A stretch of DNA of 64,000 nt from Carnobacterium viridans (GCF_900102725.1 NZ_FNJW01000008.1:682001-746000), one strand, 5' to 3'; shown: positions 1 through 9,477, numbered from the stretch's first letter. Notes: generated from the letters alone by a model not told the origin. Numbers and translations: made by a program.

Positions 1-85
1 CACAATGACTTGCCTATTATAGCATAATCCATTAACTGAAACATTACAGTTTTCTAAAGTCTGTTCTCCGTTTCCGAGGCACTCT

Positions 86-139
86 TTACCAAACTTTAAC
101 TTGGTAAGCGTTGACTTATTTTTGTTCAATGAGTAGAAT
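86..139 (+). promoter_or_regulatory. galE promoter with adjacent inverted repeat
   Basis: A good sigma-A type promoter is visible: TTGACT at 111-116, a 17-bp spacer and TAGAAT at 134-139, about 57 bp before the galE start. Just upstream of the -35 box is an inverted repeat, TTACCAA (86-92) and TTGGTAA (101-107), with an 8-bp spacer, which could be a regulator site. The promoter match is seen directly; the operator role is inference. Positions 1-85 hold nothing I recognise. Confidence 0.6.
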
Positions 140-195
140 TAACCTTGTTAGATAGAACTATTGATAAGACAAATATAAAAAAATGAGGGATAAAT

Positions 196-1206
196 ATGGC
201 CATTTTAGTAACTGGTGGTGCTGGTTATATCGGCAGCCATACAACTGTAGAATTATTGAATGCTGGACATGAAGTTGTTATCGTAGATAATTTTTCAAAC
301 AGCAAGCCTGAAGTGTTAAATCGAATTAAAGAAATTACTGGAAAATCATTCTCTTTTTATGAAGTAGACGTATTAAACAAAGCAGAGTTAGAAGCAGTTT
401 TCAAACTTCATGACATTGAAGCTGTCATCCACTTTGCGGGTTACAAAGCTGTAGGCGAATCCGTTAGTGAACCGTTAAAATATTACCACAATAACTTAAC
501 CAGCACTTTTGTTCTAGCTGAGTTAATGGAAGCTTACAATGTTAAAAAATTGGTTTTCAGCTCTTCAGCAACAGTTTACGGGATGAATAATGTTTCTCCG
601 TTAACGGAAGACTTGCTTTTAAGCACTACAAATCCATACGGCACGACTAAAATGATGATTGAACAAATCTTGCAAGATGTCTATGTTTCGGATCCTTCTT
701 GGAGCATTGCACTGCTTCGTTACTTCAATCCTATTGGAGCTCACGAAAGTGGACGAATTGGAGAAGATCCAAATGGCATTCCAAATAACCTAATGCCTTA
801 CATCACACAAGTTGCTGTAGGTAAACGAGATCAATTAAGTGTATTTGGTGGCGACTATGATACTACAGATGGTACTGGCGTGCGCGATTATATTCATGTA
901 GTTGATTTAGCTAAAGGTCACTTAAAAGCTGTTGAGAAGGTTCTTTCTACTGAAGGCATCGAAGCCTACAACCTTGGAACTGGCATTGGTTACAGTGTAC
1001 TAGATGTCGTAACCAATTTCGAAAAAGCTACAGGTAAAAAAGTAGCTTTTGCAATTACAGACAGACGTCCTGGCGACATCGCTACATGTTATTCAGATGC
1101 TTCAAAAGCGGCTACAGAACTTGGCTGGAAAGCTGAACACACACTAGAAGATATGTGTCGTGATTCTTGGAAATGGCAAGAAACCAATCCAAACGGATAC
1201 GAATAA
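196..1206 (+). CDS. galE: UDP-glucose 4-epimerase
   Basis: Interconverts UDP-glucose and UDP-galactose in the cytoplasm (Leloir pathway and supply of galactose for surface polysaccharide). At 336 aa it has the usual family length. The N-terminal Rossmann motif G-G-A-G-Y-I-G is at residues 7-13, the catalytic serine cluster near 122-124 and the Y-x-x-x-K pair at Tyr148/Lys152, as in short-chain dehydrogenase-type epimerases. The ATG follows a GAGGGA Shine-Dalgarno. The gene stands alone, with its own promoter upstream and a strong hairpin terminator right after it; no other gal genes are adjacent, so a role in envelope sugar supply is as likely as galactose catabolism (inference). Confidence 0.97.
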   Translation: MAILVTGGAGYIGSHTTVELLNAGHEVVIVDNFSNSKPEVLNRIKEITGKSFSFYEVDVLNKAELEAVFKLHDIEAVIHFAGYKAVGESVSEPLKYYHNNLTSTFVLAELMEAYNVKKLVFSSSATVYGMNNVSPLTEDLLLSTTNPYGTTKMMIEQILQDVYVSDPSWSIALLRYFNPIGAHESGRIGEDPNGIPNNLMPYITQVAVGKRDQLSVFGGDYDTTDGTGVRDYIHVVDLAKGHLKAVEKVLSTEGIEAYNLGTGIGYSVLDVVTNFEKATGKKVAFAITDRRPGDIATCYSDASKAATELGWKAEHTLEDMCRDSWKWQETNPNGYE

Positions 1207-1223
1207 TTAAAGGTTGAACAAAC

Positions 1224-1273
1224 CCACTCCCCTTTCTGATGATTTAGATCATTAGAAACGGGGGTGTTTTTTT
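1224..1273 (+). terminator. galE terminator
   Basis: A long imperfect stem (about 18 bp each side, loop around 1243-1246) begins 18 bp after the galE stop and is followed by a run of T. This is a standard rho-independent terminator. Confidence 0.8.
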
Positions 1274-1429
1274 GAAGCGCCGTCACTCTTACGAGCAACG
1301 GCTTTCCACGAACAAGTTACACCGGAAATTGCCTCTACTCTTTCGTGTAATCGCTCTGCTTAAAAGAGTGACACAAAATACAGTCTTCACTTTTCCGTCA
1401 ATCGTGCTTACTCGTAAAAGTCCTGCACC

Positions 1430-1463
1430 AAAAAAATTCACTCTTCCATGGAAGAGTGAATTT
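1430..1463 (-). terminator. Terminator of the YihY/BrkB-family gene
   Basis: A perfect 30-bp palindrome at 1434-1463 is followed, on the minus strand, by a T tract. It lies about 30 bp downstream of the minus-strand gene that ends at 1496. Between this and the galE terminator (1274-1429) I see no gene. Confidence 0.8.
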
Positions 1464-1495
1464 CAACAATTAATCTGAAACTATTGTTTTACGAC

Positions 1496-2437
1496 TTATT
1501 TTCCATTAGAAAAAGGCTTTATTTTAGAGCGACTATATTTTCTAGTATGAAATGATCTTGGCTCATTGATGGATCCATTTTGATAAACATCCATAGACGC
1601 GTTAATGACTGCGCCTGCAGTCATTAATGCTCCAATAACCTGCAGCCAGATCAATATGATCATGAATGTTCCAATTGTTCCATATGTTTTTGCACCAAAA
1701 GCAAAGTATTTCACGTAAATAGCGAATGCTTGTGAAACCAACATCCAACCAATAGTTGAAATGGCTGCTCCAGGGAGAACACTTTTTACTGTTACTTTTG
1801 CATGTGGAACAAAGTAATACAACACACAAAAAATAACAAAGAGCACACTCATCGTTACCGGCCACCTTAAACTTTGAAATGTCTCACTGATCATTAAAGG
1901 CAATTTGAATACTGGAGTAATGTATTCTAGTATCAATTGACCAAATCCAAAAACAATGACCAGTACCATAATACATAAAATCAGTAATGCCGTTAAAATC
2001 AACGAAAACAAGCGAATGATGACGAAATTTCTTCTAGGCTCTACACCATAAGCTTTATTCATACTTACTTGCATTGCATTCATGCCTCTACTGGCAGACC
2101 AAAGTGCTCCAATTACAGCAATCGATAGAATACTTCCACTGCTTTGACTAAACCAATTCATCAACAAGTTCTCTAATTGATTAAAAAAGTAAGTTGGGAC
2201 AATATTTTCGATATAAGGCAATAGTTCTGCGGCATCTAAGCGCAAGTAAGGCAGTATATTGCTAACTACAACCATCACTGGGAAGATGGACAATAAAAAA
2301 TAATAACTGATAATAGCTCCAGAATTCCACACTTCAGCTTCCCGATATTTTTTAATGAGAATGATACTAAAACTTTTTACTACCTTTACTGTTTCTTCTT
2401 TCTTTACTTCTAACTTACTTGACTGACTATTTGCCAA
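1496..2437 (-). CDS. YihY/BrkB-family inner membrane protein
   Basis: Integral membrane protein of the YihY/virulence factor BrkB family (once wrongly called RNase BN). Its biochemical role is not established. The 313-aa sequence has a soluble N-terminus of about 30 residues, then about six hydrophobic segments; family-typical stretches include the SYYFLLSIFP segment near residue 45 and the SRGMNAM segment near 115. The start is a TTG (2435-2437) preceded by AAAAGGGGA. It stands between convergent galE and a co-directional acyltransferase gene and ends in its own palindromic terminator, so it is probably a single-gene unit. Confidence 0.9.
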   Translation of the reverse strand: MANSQSSKLEVKKEETVKVVKSFSIILIKKYREAEVWNSGAIISYYFLLSIFPVMVVVSNILPYLRLDAAELLPYIENIVPTYFFNQLENLLMNWFSQSSGSILSIAVIGALWSASRGMNAMQVSMNKAYGVEPRRNFVIIRLFSLILTALLILCIMVLVIVFGFGQLILEYITPVFKLPLMISETFQSLRWPVTMSVLFVIFCVLYYFVPHAKVTVKSVLPGAAISTIGWMLVSQAFAIYVKYFAFGAKTYGTIGTFMIILIWLQVIGALMTAGAVINASMDVYQNGSINEPRSFHTRKYSRSKIKPFSNGK

Positions 2438-2526
2438 CGTTTTTAATCCCCTTTTTCGAAACCAAACCTCATTATACCTACTTAAATGAATAAAATAAAA
2501 TAAATTTCTTTATAAAAAATAACAGT

Positions 2527-3567
2527 TTAAATAAATCGTTTTATAATCGGCACTTGTGCCATCCCTTTTACACAAATGTAGCTGCTACAAAAAATCACAA
2601 CAGTCAAAATTGGCACAGATAAAATTGGAGTCGAAAACAGTGTAGTTACTCCTGTTTTCCATACAAGAAATATCAGCAATACATGAATTAAATAGATTCC
2701 AAATGAGTAAGTTGAAAATTCTGTAAGAACACGCCTAAACAAATTTGAAACACTCTTGGAATATAATTTTTCTTTCACTAATAAAAAGGCAGCAGTACTC
2801 ATAAAAAAGACATTTGGCGTCAAATATTGATAAGGCAGATCATAATGTTCCCCTTTTTTTAGCGATTCTACACTCGTTACTATAATCGTGCTAATCAACC
2901 CGGCTACTCCTAAAAGATAGATCGCAACTTTGATCCATTTTTTCAGGTTATAATGAGCCAGGTAATAACCAGCAAAAAAGTAGCCGACATACCCAAAAGT
3001 AATGTCTAAGTTGATGCCTCTTTCAGCAAAGGTAACCGTTGAACTAACGGGAAATTCATAATAAGAAGGTAAAATAATACCGATATACCAACAAAATGCG
3101 ATTAAGTAGAGAATGATCTTTTTCTCTTCTGCAATTTTTCTTAAAAAAGGAACCATAACGTAAATCTCAATCATCCGAAAAAGAAACCATAAGTGAAAAT
3201 GCCCTTCTTTAAATGCTTCAAAGATTGCACCCCACACTTCTGCATTGAATGTTCGATAGTCATTCCAAGTAAAAAAGACTACATACAATGCTGACCAAAA
3301 GACAAATGTCGTTACTAAGCGTAAAATGTTTTTTTTGTATAGTTTTTTAATTGAAAACGCTCGATTTGGATCTAAAAAAAAGATCCCACTTAGCATGAAG
3401 AAAATTGGCACACTCATCCGAGCAAAGCTATCGTAGATATTTAATACTTGCCATTGGTACGAATCAATTTCGTATAAGCCAAAATCGCGTGAGACAATGT
3501 GAATCGTGATCACTAAAAATGTAGCGGCTACACGAAGTATATCCGCATATAGTACCCTTTCTTTCAT
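2527..3567 (-). CDS. Acyltransferase-3 family membrane protein (surface O-acyltransferase)
   Basis: Predicted membrane O-acyltransferase (acyltransferase 3/OafA family), 346 aa, with about ten hydrophobic segments across the whole length. The N-terminal region contains the conserved R near residue 12 and the T-I-H motif (residues 21-23) that carries the probable catalytic histidine. Members transfer acetyl or similar groups to cell-wall or exopolysaccharide sugars; the acceptor here cannot be read from sequence. The ATG follows AAGGGGTTAAG. It precedes the yihY-like gene on the same strand with a 90-bp gap and no clear terminator between them, so read-through is possible. Confidence 0.85.
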   Translation of the reverse strand: MKERVLYADILRVAATFLVITIHIVSRDFGLYEIDSYQWQVLNIYDSFARMSVPIFFMLSGIFFLDPNRAFSIKKLYKKNILRLVTTFVFWSALYVVFFTWNDYRTFNAEVWGAIFEAFKEGHFHLWFLFRMIEIYVMVPFLRKIAEEKKIILYLIAFCWYIGIILPSYYEFPVSSTVTFAERGINLDITFGYVGYFFAGYYLAHYNLKKWIKVAIYLLGVAGLISTIIVTSVESLKKGEHYDLPYQYLTPNVFFMSTAAFLLVKEKLYSKSVSNLFRRVLTEFSTYSFGIYLIHVLLIFLVWKTGVTTLFSTPILSVPILTVVIFCSSYICVKGMAQVPIIKRFI

Positions 3568-3631
3568 TAGTTTCTTAACCCCTTTTAACTGTTTTATTCC
3601 CTCATTCTTAGTATACCATCAAAAGAAACAA

Positions 3632-3676
3632 GAAAACGAGACAACCCTCATTTTTGCATGGGGTTATCTCGTTTTC
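3632..3676 (-). terminator. map terminator
   Basis: A stem of about 18 bp with a short loop around 3652-3656 lies 22 bp downstream of the map stop on the minus strand, followed by a T-rich run. Confidence 0.8.
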
Positions 3677-3698
3677 TCAAATTTAATAATGGTATAAA

Positions 3699-4454
3699 TT
3701 AGTTTTTTTGTTCAGTCAAAATTTTTGGACCGTCTTTTGTGATTGCTAGTGTATGTTCAAACTGACAACTTAATCCGCCATCTTTTGTACGGGCAGTCCA
3801 ACCATTGTCATCCATTTTAGACTTCCAAGTTCCGGTATTGACCATGGGTTCAATCGTAATTACCATACCTTCTTTTAAGCGAAGGCCTTTTCCAGCTTCT
3901 CCATAATGAGGAACTGAAGGAGCTTCATGCATTGTTGGCCCAATGCCATGTCCAATAAACTCACGGACCACAGAAAACCCTTCTGCCTCAACATACGTTT
4001 GGATTGCATGCCCGATATCGCCGATACGATTTCCAACTTGTGCTTGCTCAATTCCTAGGTAAAGAGCTTTTTTTGTTACTTCCATCAATTTTTCCGTTTC
4101 TGGAGTTCCTTCACCGACGATGTAGCTCCAGCAAGAATCCGACATAGCTCCTTTTAAATTAACAACCATATCAACTTTGATTAAGTCGCCATTTTTTAAA
4201 ACTTCTTTTTTGCTTGGGAAACCATGACAGATTTCATCATTCACGCTGACGCATGTTGCATATTCATATCCTTCAAAACCAATTTGTTCTGGGATACCTC
4301 CATGTTCTTCAATATACTTATGTGCAAATTCGTTGATTTCCCAGCTTGTAATACCTGGTTTGATAAAATCTCTTAAGGCTACATGGACATTCGCCAACAA
4401 AGCACCTGATTCATCCATTGCATCAATTTCACGTTGTGATTTTAGTGTAATCAA
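3699..4454 (-). CDS. map: Type I methionine aminopeptidase
   Basis: Removes the initiator methionine from nascent proteins (M24 family, cytoplasm). The sequence has the substrate-binding histidine in CHGFPSK, the two metal-binding aspartates in the KVDM and SDSCW segments, the metal histidine in GHGIG, and the two glutamates in ITIEPM and the C-terminal FEHT motif. Length (251 aa) is normal. The probable start is TTG at 4452-4454 behind GAGG, giving the usual N-terminus of the family. It is monocistronic: a good promoter lies upstream and a terminator downstream. Confidence 0.96.
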   Translation of the reverse strand: MITLKSQREIDAMDESGALLANVHVALRDFIKPGITSWEINEFAHKYIEEHGGIPEQIGFEGYEYATCVSVNDEICHGFPSKKEVLKNGDLIKVDMVVNLKGAMSDSCWSYIVGEGTPETEKLMEVTKKALYLGIEQAQVGNRIGDIGHAIQTYVEAEGFSVVREFIGHGIGPTMHEAPSVPHYGEAGKGLRLKEGMVITIEPMVNTGTWKSKMDDNGWTARTKDGGLSCQFEHTLAITKDGPKILTEQKN

Positions 4455-4511
4455 TTTCGTTCCTCTTTTCTATTTAGTCATTCATATGAGTTTGTTTTTA
4501 CTCTTCAATTC

Positions 4512-4540
4512 ATTATAAGCTTATTTCTTAAAATTGTGAA
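4512..4540 (-). promoter_or_regulatory. map promoter
   Basis: On the minus strand TTCACA (4535-4540), a 17-bp spacer and a perfect TATAAT (4512-4517) form a strong sigma-A promoter 58 bp before the map start codon. Confidence 0.7.
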
Positions 4541-4726
4541 CCATTCTTATGAATGATTAAAATATATGCCTTTTCTCTCATAAAAAACTGGGTTCAATTC
4601 TTCCTTTTAACGTGAATTAGTCTTTAAAAGGCTTTCTATTTGAAAAGTTCTTACTTTAGGGTTATTTTTATGCCGTTTTCCTTTATACTTTACTATAGAA
4701 CAATTAATGAGAGCGAGTGGTTTTTA

Positions 4727-5635
4727 ATGAGTAAAAAAACAACCTATACCCCTAAAAAAAATACCAATAATCAGCTATATACGGTAACTGAGCCAATGGA
4801 ATTACTGCCTTTTCTATTAAACATCATGAGTCACACAAGTCGTAATTCAGTTAAATCGATTTTAACCAGAGGCCAAGTGACTGTGGATGGAAAAGTCATA
4901 AAAAAACACAATCACCCTTTGCTTCCTAATCAAGTTGTCGCGATTCAATCCAATAAAGCAGCAATCAAAGAGACCGCTTTAGTTGGAATGACGATTTTGT
5001 ATGAAGACGATGCGATTATCGTTATCGATAAAGAAGCCGGTTTATTGTCTATTGCTGCTAAATTTGCACAAGAATTAACGGCACATCGTCAATTGATCAA
5101 CTATGTCAAACAAGAAAATCATAACAATCGCATATACGTGGTGCATCGCTTAGACCGTGATACTTCAGGTGTGATGGTTTTTGCAAAAACGGAACAGGTC
5201 AAACAAGAGATGCAAGAAAACTGGAAAGATATCGTTAAAGAACGTATTTATACCGTTTTAGTCGAAGGCGTCGTATCTGAAAATGAAGGCACGATTAAGA
5301 CATGGTTAACCGAAAGCAAAGCAATGAAGGTTCATTCAGCTACTTATGATAATGGCGGAAAATTAGCCATTACCCACTACAAAAAAATACGAAACAACGA
5401 TGAATTCACATTACTAGAAGCGCGTTTGGAAACGGGACGTAAAAACCAAATTCGGGTTCATATGGAAACACTTGGTCACCCCGTTGCAGGAGACAAGAAA
5501 TATGGCGCAACTTCTAATCCTTTAAAACGTTTAGGACTGCATGCCACTACTTTAGCTTTGATTCACCCTACCAGCAAAGAATTGGTTCGGTTCCATTCAA
5601 AAGTGCCTAAAGTTTTCTTGATGCACTCAAAATAA
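4727..5635 (+). CDS. RluD/RluA-family pseudouridine synthase
   Basis: Converts specific uridines in RNA, probably 23S rRNA, to pseudouridine. An S4-like RNA-binding region occupies about residues 25-80, and the catalytic domain carries the family signature HRLDRDTSG with the catalytic aspartate. The reading frame is open from 4640, but the ATG at 4727 is the better start because the upstream part is poor as protein and a GAGCGAGTGG motif sits just before 4727; this gives 302 aa. The target uridine cannot be assigned. It is divergently oriented to map. Confidence 0.88.
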   Translation: MSKKTTYTPKKNTNNQLYTVTEPMELLPFLLNIMSHTSRNSVKSILTRGQVTVDGKVIKKHNHPLLPNQVVAIQSNKAAIKETALVGMTILYEDDAIIVIDKEAGLLSIAAKFAQELTAHRQLINYVKQENHNNRIYVVHRLDRDTSGVMVFAKTEQVKQEMQENWKDIVKERIYTVLVEGVVSENEGTIKTWLTESKAMKVHSATYDNGGKLAITHYKKIRNNDEFTLLEARLETGRKNQIRVHMETLGHPVAGDKKYGATSNPLKRLGLHATTLALIHPTSKELVRFHSKVPKVFLMHSK

Positions 5636-5745
5636 TGCTATTTAAACAAAAAATAATAAAGCTTTGCTTTATCTCTCCTCTAGTTCAATGGTATGATAAT
5701 TAAAAAAGCTATATTAGTAAAAGGGTTTAAGGATGGTTGGCGATT

Positions 5746-6486
5746 ATGGAGCATAAAAAAGTATCTGTATTAGGGGTTTCATTTGACAATAAAACAAAAG
5801 AAACTTTCCTCGAAGAGTTAATGGATCGGGTCAACCACAAACAAAAATCTTTTGTGGTGACCGCGAATCCAGAAATTGTGATGTATGCAAAGAAAGATTC
5901 CGCTTATATGTCACTAATGAAAGAAGCGGACTATATTGTTGCTGACGGAATTGGCATTATAAAAGGATCAAAAATATTAGGAACTCCAATTGTAGAACGA
6001 GTTGCAGGGTACGATTTAATGTTAGCCTTGCTTGAAGAAGCCCACAAACAAGGCAGTCGGGTTTACTTGTTAGGCGCACAAGAAGAGGTTTTACAAAACA
6101 CCGTTAAAACTGTTCATGAACGCTACCCTTCTATCAATCTAGTAGGTGCTAGAAATGGCTACTTTGATTTTTCAGATGCTTCGATTATTAAATCGATTCA
6201 AGCGACGCAACCAGACATGGTCTTTGTTGCGTTGGGTTATCCAAAGCAAGAACAATGGATCCAGCAGTATATGACTACCGCTTCAAAAGGGTTATTAATG
6301 GGCGTAGGCGGCAGTTTTGATGTTCTTTCTGGAAAATCAAAGCGTGCTCCAAAAATCTTTATTCAATTGAATATGGAGTGGTTGTATCGGTTGATTAAAC
6401 AACCCTATCGATTGAAACGGATGATGGCTTTACCCTACTTCTTACATGAAGTAAAAAACGAAAAGAAACAAGTCACCAAAAAATAA
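5746..6486 (+). CDS. WecG/TagA/CpsF-family glycosyltransferase
   Basis: Glycosyltransferase of the WecG/TagA/CpsF family, which in Gram-positives adds N-acetylmannosamine to undecaprenyl-PP-GlcNAc in wall teichoic acid linkage-unit synthesis. Family landmarks include the TANPE segment near residue 39, the catalytic-region VADGIG and the GVGGSFD segment. The frame opens at a TTG at 5737, but GGATGG directly abuts that codon; ATG at 5746 has it 9 nt upstream and is preferred (246 aa). The protein lacks membrane segments and is peripheral. A terminator follows, so the next glycosyltransferase is only loosely linked. Confidence 0.88.
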   Translation: MEHKKVSVLGVSFDNKTKETFLEELMDRVNHKQKSFVVTANPEIVMYAKKDSAYMSLMKEADYIVADGIGIIKGSKILGTPIVERVAGYDLMLALLEEAHKQGSRVYLLGAQEEVLQNTVKTVHERYPSINLVGARNGYFDFSDASIIKSIQATQPDMVFVALGYPKQEQWIQQYMTTASKGLLMGVGGSFDVLSGKSKRAPKIFIQLNMEWLYRLIKQPYRLKRMMALPYFLHEVKNEKKQVTKK

Positions 6487-6490
6487 TCCG

Positions 6491-6522
6491 AAAAACTGAG
6501 CAGATCTGTTCAGTTTTTTTTG
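6491..6522 (+). terminator. Terminator after the TagA-like gene
   Basis: Near-palindrome AAAACTGAG...TTCAGTTTT followed by a run of eight T, starting 4 bp after the stop. Confidence 0.85.
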
Positions 6523-6566
6523 TAAGATTCCCAATAAAAATCGCATACAAATGAGGTTGAGCAACT

Positions 6567-7655
6567 ATGAAAGTACTACACATCAATGCGGGCTTAGAAG
6601 ATGGTGGCGGAAAAAACCATATCCTCTCCCTGCTTTCTCAATTTGATCCAACGACAGCTGAACTGCTTGTTCTAGAAAATGGTATCATTGCGGATGAAGC
6701 TAAGAAATTAGGCATCGTTGTACACGTCCTTGAGCAACAATCTCGCTATGATTTATCTATCTTGAAACGGTTGACTCAGTTCATCACTAACCATTCTTTT
6801 GATATCGTGCATACCCATGGTGCGCGTGCGAACTTTATTTTTTCTACGATTCACAAAAAAGTTGCTGCACAATGGCTCATTACGGTACATAGCGATCCTA
6901 CGCTTGATTTTATGAACAGAGGCATCAAAGGAACGTTATTCACTAAATTTAATCTGGCCAGTTTAAAAAAAGCGGATCACTTGATTGTAGTAACGGACAG
7001 TTTAGTAGACTCTTTGCTTAAATTAGGCATCAACAAGAATAAATTAACCATTATTTATAACGGGATCCAATTCAATCCGGATACACCTAAACCGCTAATG
7101 ACAAATGACAAGTTCACCTTGACTTGTGTGGCTCGCTTGCATCCAATTAAAAGACATGAATATTTACTGGATAGTCTACATGTTGCTGGTTTCACTAATT
7201 TCTCTTTAAACTTAGTTGGCGATGGAGAATTGAGAGATACGCTTGAAAAAAAGGTACAGCAGTTGGGTATGCAAGAAAATGTTCACTTTTTAGGCTTTTT
7301 AAACAAACCACAAGTGGAAGAAACGATTGCTCACTCGGATATCACTGCCTTAGCTTCTTCAAATGAAGGTTTTCCGATGGTTCTACTTGAATCGGCAAAC
7401 CAAAAAGTGCCTTTTATCGCTACGGATGTCGGTGATGTCGCTCTCTTAGTGCCAGATAAAAGCTATGGCTGGTGTGTTCCTGCCGATTCCATAGAGGCGC
7501 TAACAATGGCTCTAAATGAGGCCTATTCTGAGTGGGAAAATCATACATTAGAAGCTAAAGGCGAACGACTCTATCAATTGGCTTCTACTCAATTTTCACT
7601 TGATCGTTTTTACAGTGAAACAATGTCTCTTTACGAAAAATTAATGCGTAATTGA
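6567..7655 (+). CDS. GT4-family glycosyltransferase
   Basis: Retaining GT-B fold glycosyltransferase, probably acting on an envelope polysaccharide, teichoic acid or glycolipid. The 362-aa protein starts with a Rossmann-like strand and a glycine-rich loop (EDGGGKNH, residues 10-17), has an HTHGARAN segment near 85, and the E-x7-E motif (NEGFPMVLLE) near 270 typical of GT4. The donor and acceptor are unknown. The ATG follows GAGGTTGAGC. Downstream of the TagA-like enzyme, it may extend the same surface polymer (inference). Confidence 0.88.
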   Translation: MKVLHINAGLEDGGGKNHILSLLSQFDPTTAELLVLENGIIADEAKKLGIVVHVLEQQSRYDLSILKRLTQFITNHSFDIVHTHGARANFIFSTIHKKVAAQWLITVHSDPTLDFMNRGIKGTLFTKFNLASLKKADHLIVVTDSLVDSLLKLGINKNKLTIIYNGIQFNPDTPKPLMTNDKFTLTCVARLHPIKRHEYLLDSLHVAGFTNFSLNLVGDGELRDTLEKKVQQLGMQENVHFLGFLNKPQVEETIAHSDITALASSNEGFPMVLLESANQKVPFIATDVGDVALLVPDKSYGWCVPADSIEALTMALNEAYSEWENHTLEAKGERLYQLASTQFSLDRFYSETMSLYEKLMRN

Positions 7656-7688
7656 TTCGCTATTTACTAAATACAGTCGTTTCTTTTA

Positions 7689-7718
7689 TTGCAGAACTTG
7701 CCTTACCTTTGGTATACT
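7689..7718 (+). promoter_or_regulatory. Flavodoxin promoter
   Basis: TTGCAG (7689-7694), 18-bp spacer and TATACT (7713-7718), 42 bp before the flavodoxin start. Sequence match only. Confidence 0.5.
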
Positions 7719-7760
7719 CTGTTAAGAAAGTACACACGTGTAGAAAAGGATGATAGATAA

Positions 7761-8216
7761 ATGACCAAAGCTTTAATTGTCTTTGCAAGTTTAACGGGCA
7801 ACACAGCAGAGTGCGCAGATATTGTAGACGAAGCGTTAAAAGATTTAGGTGTGGATGTTGAAACAGTTGAATGTATGCAAGCTGAACCGGAAGATTTATT
7901 GGATGTCGATATCTGTATCATTGGTACCTATACTTATGGAAGCGATGCGAATTTACCGGATGAGTTCGTTGATTTCTATGAAGAACTGAGTGAAATTGAT
8001 TTAACAGGCAAAGTTTTTGGTACGTTCGGATCAGGTGATCACTTTTATGAAAAATTTTGCCAATCAGTAATTGATTTTTCCAATAAATTAGCTTCAATCG
8101 GTGCTGTAGAAGGTGCTGAAAGTGTCAAAGTTGACTTAGATGCTAATGAAGAAGATATCGAACAGCTAAAAGCTTTTGCTAAAGCATTAGTAGAAAAAGC
8201 AGAGTCTCTAACATAA
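7761..8216 (+). CDS. Flavodoxin (short-chain)
   Basis: Small FMN-binding electron carrier of the cytoplasm, 151 aa. The phosphate-binding loop SLTGNTAE is at residues 10-17; the YTYGSD and SGDHFYEKFC segments match the two loops that cradle the isoalloxazine ring. The protein is strongly acidic, as usual for flavodoxins. The partner reductase is not nearby. The ATG follows AAAGGATGATAG. It has its own promoter and terminator. Confidence 0.94.
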   Translation: MTKALIVFASLTGNTAECADIVDEALKDLGVDVETVECMQAEPEDLLDVDICIIGTYTYGSDANLPDEFVDFYEELSEIDLTGKVFGTFGSGDHFYEKFCQSVIDFSNKLASIGAVEGAESVKVDLDANEEDIEQLKAFAKALVEKAESLT

Positions 8217-8253
8217 AAAAACTTCCTCGTCATAATGGCGAGGAAGTTTTTTA
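8216..8253. terminator. Bidirectional terminator between flavodoxin and repeat copy A
   Basis: Stem of about 14 bp (AAAAAACTTCCTCG with its complement) directly after the flavodoxin stop, with A/T runs on both sides. It can also end minus-strand transcription coming from the TetR gene through repeat copy A. Confidence 0.85.
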
Positions 8254-8254
8254 G

Positions 8255-8595
8255 TCTATATTTTTTAGTGTTGATAGCTTAGTTAAATTGGTTAGAAGTT
8301 ATTTCTGGAGGAATAAGGTTTGCTTGTAGCCATGCATTGGATTCAATGCGAATTATAAAGCGTTAATGCTTCATTGGGAGTGTGACTAAAAGCGTTTAGA
8401 CCTGAATCACTGGAGCGAATAAGCGCAGTATGGTCAACGACCATCGAGCATTATTCGTGAAGTGGACGTCAGGACTGCTTTTTGAAACACGTTCTAGAAT
8501 ACAGCAACTTCAGACGTTCCCATGGCTCTCCACAAGCAAAACTGTCTATTCCAGAAGAAATTTTAGTTTGTTCTATCAACACTATCTGCTATACA
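8255..8595. repeat. Dispersed hairpin element, copy A (with nested module)
   Basis: Imperfect inverted repeat. The left arm contains AGTGTTGATAG (8267-8277) and GGAATAAGGTTTGCTTGTAG; the right arm ends in the complementary CTATCAACACT (8573-8583). At 317 bp between those ends it is the longest copy, because a second hairpin module (8376-8500) sits between the arms; a related module occurs at 50361-50415. The element lies between the stop of the minus-strand TetR gene and the bidirectional terminator at 8216-8253. Confidence 0.8.
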
Positions 8596-8603
8596 ACTGT
8601 TTT

Positions 8604-9161
8604 TTATGCTTTATAACTTGGCACATGTTGTACTAATACTTGATTGATATAATCGGTTACGTCTTTTTCGTGGAACTTCAAGAACCCTTGTGCAACTAAC
8701 ACCGCTGTGCCATGAACTGTGATCCAAATGTTTTTGAATAGTTTCTTTTTTTCAGCTTTAGATAAATCTTTTGTTCCTTCGTTTTGTTTAAAAACTTCCA
8801 TCATTTTATCCAATGAAATATCATGCATTTGATCTGTATCCAGTTGTGACTCAAAGAAGAGTGCTTTGAAAAAGACAGGTTCTTCTTTTGCAAAATAGAC
8901 ATAGTTCAAACACATATTGAGCAAAGGATCTTCTGTGCGTTCTTTAGTATAAATAGTCTCATCGATGTAGTTTTTTATTTTCACAACGAGTTCGTGTTTT
9001 AAGTCATCCATATTTTTAAACTCTAGATAGATCGGCTGCGTTGAGCAATCCATTTTTTTTGCAATATTACGTGCTGTAAAACCTTCAAATCCTTCTGTTT
9101 TAACAACTTGATAAGCTGTTTCAAGAATTTGTGATTTTAAAATTGTTTTCTTTCTAGCCAT
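8604..9161 (-). CDS. TetR/AcrR-family transcriptional regulator
   Basis: DNA-binding regulator, 185 aa. The N-terminal helix-turn-helix covers about residues 10-55, with the family pattern of an ILETAYQ helix, TARNIAKKM recognition region and aromatic-rich PIYLEF segment. The C-terminal ligand domain is not assignable. The gene is divergent from the M29 aminopeptidase gene, and the 550-bp space between them holds palindromes that may be its operator. The ATG follows AAGAGGTG. Confidence 0.88.
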   Translation of the reverse strand: MARKKTILKSQILETAYQVVKTEGFEGFTARNIAKKMDCSTQPIYLEFKNMDDLKHELVVKIKNYIDETIYTKERTEDPLLNMCLNYVYFAKEEPVFFKALFFESQLDTDQMHDISLDKMMEVFKQNEGTKDLSKAEKKKLFKNIWITVHGTAVLVAQGFLKFHEKDVTDYINQVLVQHVPSYKA

Positions 9162-9422
9162 CTCAGTTCACCTCTTTTGCATCATTTACCAATAATTAGG
9201 AGACTTTATAATCTATTTCCGAATATTTCAACATCTACAACCAACAGTTTTTGACTTTTTTCTTTGTGTCTATCTTTGCGATTAACTGACTAATCTCATC
9301 TAGAAATTGAGTTCAGTGTTAAACAGCATTCGTTTAAAACGTGTGTCAAAAAACAATACTGTACCTGTTTGTTCGGATTCTCTCTCCAATAATCCTTAAT
9401 TTATTCTATCACTATTGTGATT

Positions 9423-9477
9423 AAAAGAGAACTCTTTTGTACTGCAAAAACAAACACTTGTACACTATGTGTTTGTT
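9423..9477. promoter_or_regulatory. Two palindromes in the TetR-aminopeptidase spacer
   Basis: AAAAGAG-AA-CTCTTTT at 9423-9438 and the larger inverted repeat AACAAACAC (9449-9457) / GTGTTTGTT (9469-9477) with an 11-bp spacer. The second has the size of a TetR-type operator and lies between the divergent genes; assignment to this regulator is inference. The rest of 9162-9715 has no gene. Confidence 0.4.

Noticed and set aside
1272..1478. Plus-strand frame between galE and the yihY-like gene
   Set aside because: It includes two terminators, has no ribosome site and no protein-like composition.
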